A stretch of 5,829 nt of DNA from Bacteroidales bacterium UBA2632 (GTDB lineage Bacteria; Bacteroidota; Bacteroidia; Bacteroidales; Dysgonomonadaceae). This document shows, one piece after another, positions 5,813 through 5,829 of the stretch. Position numbers and translations under genes: made by a program. Where the stretch lies: positions 15,789-21,617 of the forward strand of contig DENY01000265.1 of NCBI GenBank assembly GCA_002359825.1. Direction: 5' to 3'. Position 1 is the first letter of the stretch, and each line of letters begins with the position of its first letter. The notes beneath the pieces were generated by a model, which was given only the letters and a program-made list of their open reading frames with translations, was not told the origin of the DNA and ran no database searches.

Positions 5813-5829
5813 GTTATATCCGAATGAAT

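Noticed and set aside
5747..5829. CRISPR array or tracrRNA
   Set aside because: Only one forward and one inverted copy of the arm are present, there are no regularly spaced direct repeats and no cas gene in the window. The resemblance to type II-C repeat ends is kept only as a hypothesis.

Overview
The window looks like chromosomal DNA from a member of the Bacteroidota, and I see no phage or insertion-sequence gene in it. The evidence is the AT-rich intergenic DNA, starts without Shine-Dalgarno sequences, two good matches to the Bacteroidota promoter (TTG at -33, TAnnTTTG at -7), an RRM protein with a glycine/arginine tail, exported proteins whose signal peptides end in Ala-Gln, and a palindrome of a type I remember as common between genes in this phylum. 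The genus cannot be read from the sequence.

Layout from left to right: a possible partial minus-strand reading frame runs off the left edge (1-132). A CPA2-family (KefB/KefC-like) cation:proton antiporter follows on the plus strand, split by a frameshift. Its membrane part and RCK_N domain end at 1820, and its RCK_C domain continues in another frame to 2173. A non-coding stretch (2174-2518) holds weak hairpins, a probable dispersed repeat and a strong terminator for the next gene. A small RRM RNA-binding protein lies on the minus strand (2519-2842) with a promoter about 120-150 bases upstream. A 444-base divergent spacer separates it from two plus-strand genes for exported acid phosphatases of unrelated folds: a clade-2 histidine phosphatase (3287-4630) and a class A PAP2-type acid phosphatase (4868-5650). 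The second ends at a strong palindromic terminator (5679-5714), and the window closes with an unexplained perfect 17-bp inverted repeat (5747-5812).

The two phosphatases form a plausible functional pair that releases phosphate from organic esters in the periplasm or outside the cell. The antiporter and RRM gene look like independent housekeeping or stress functions. I found no clear new multi-gene system. The points most worth checking are the frameshift plus the lost glycine motif in the antiporter's regulatory domain, and the long inverted repeat at the right edge.
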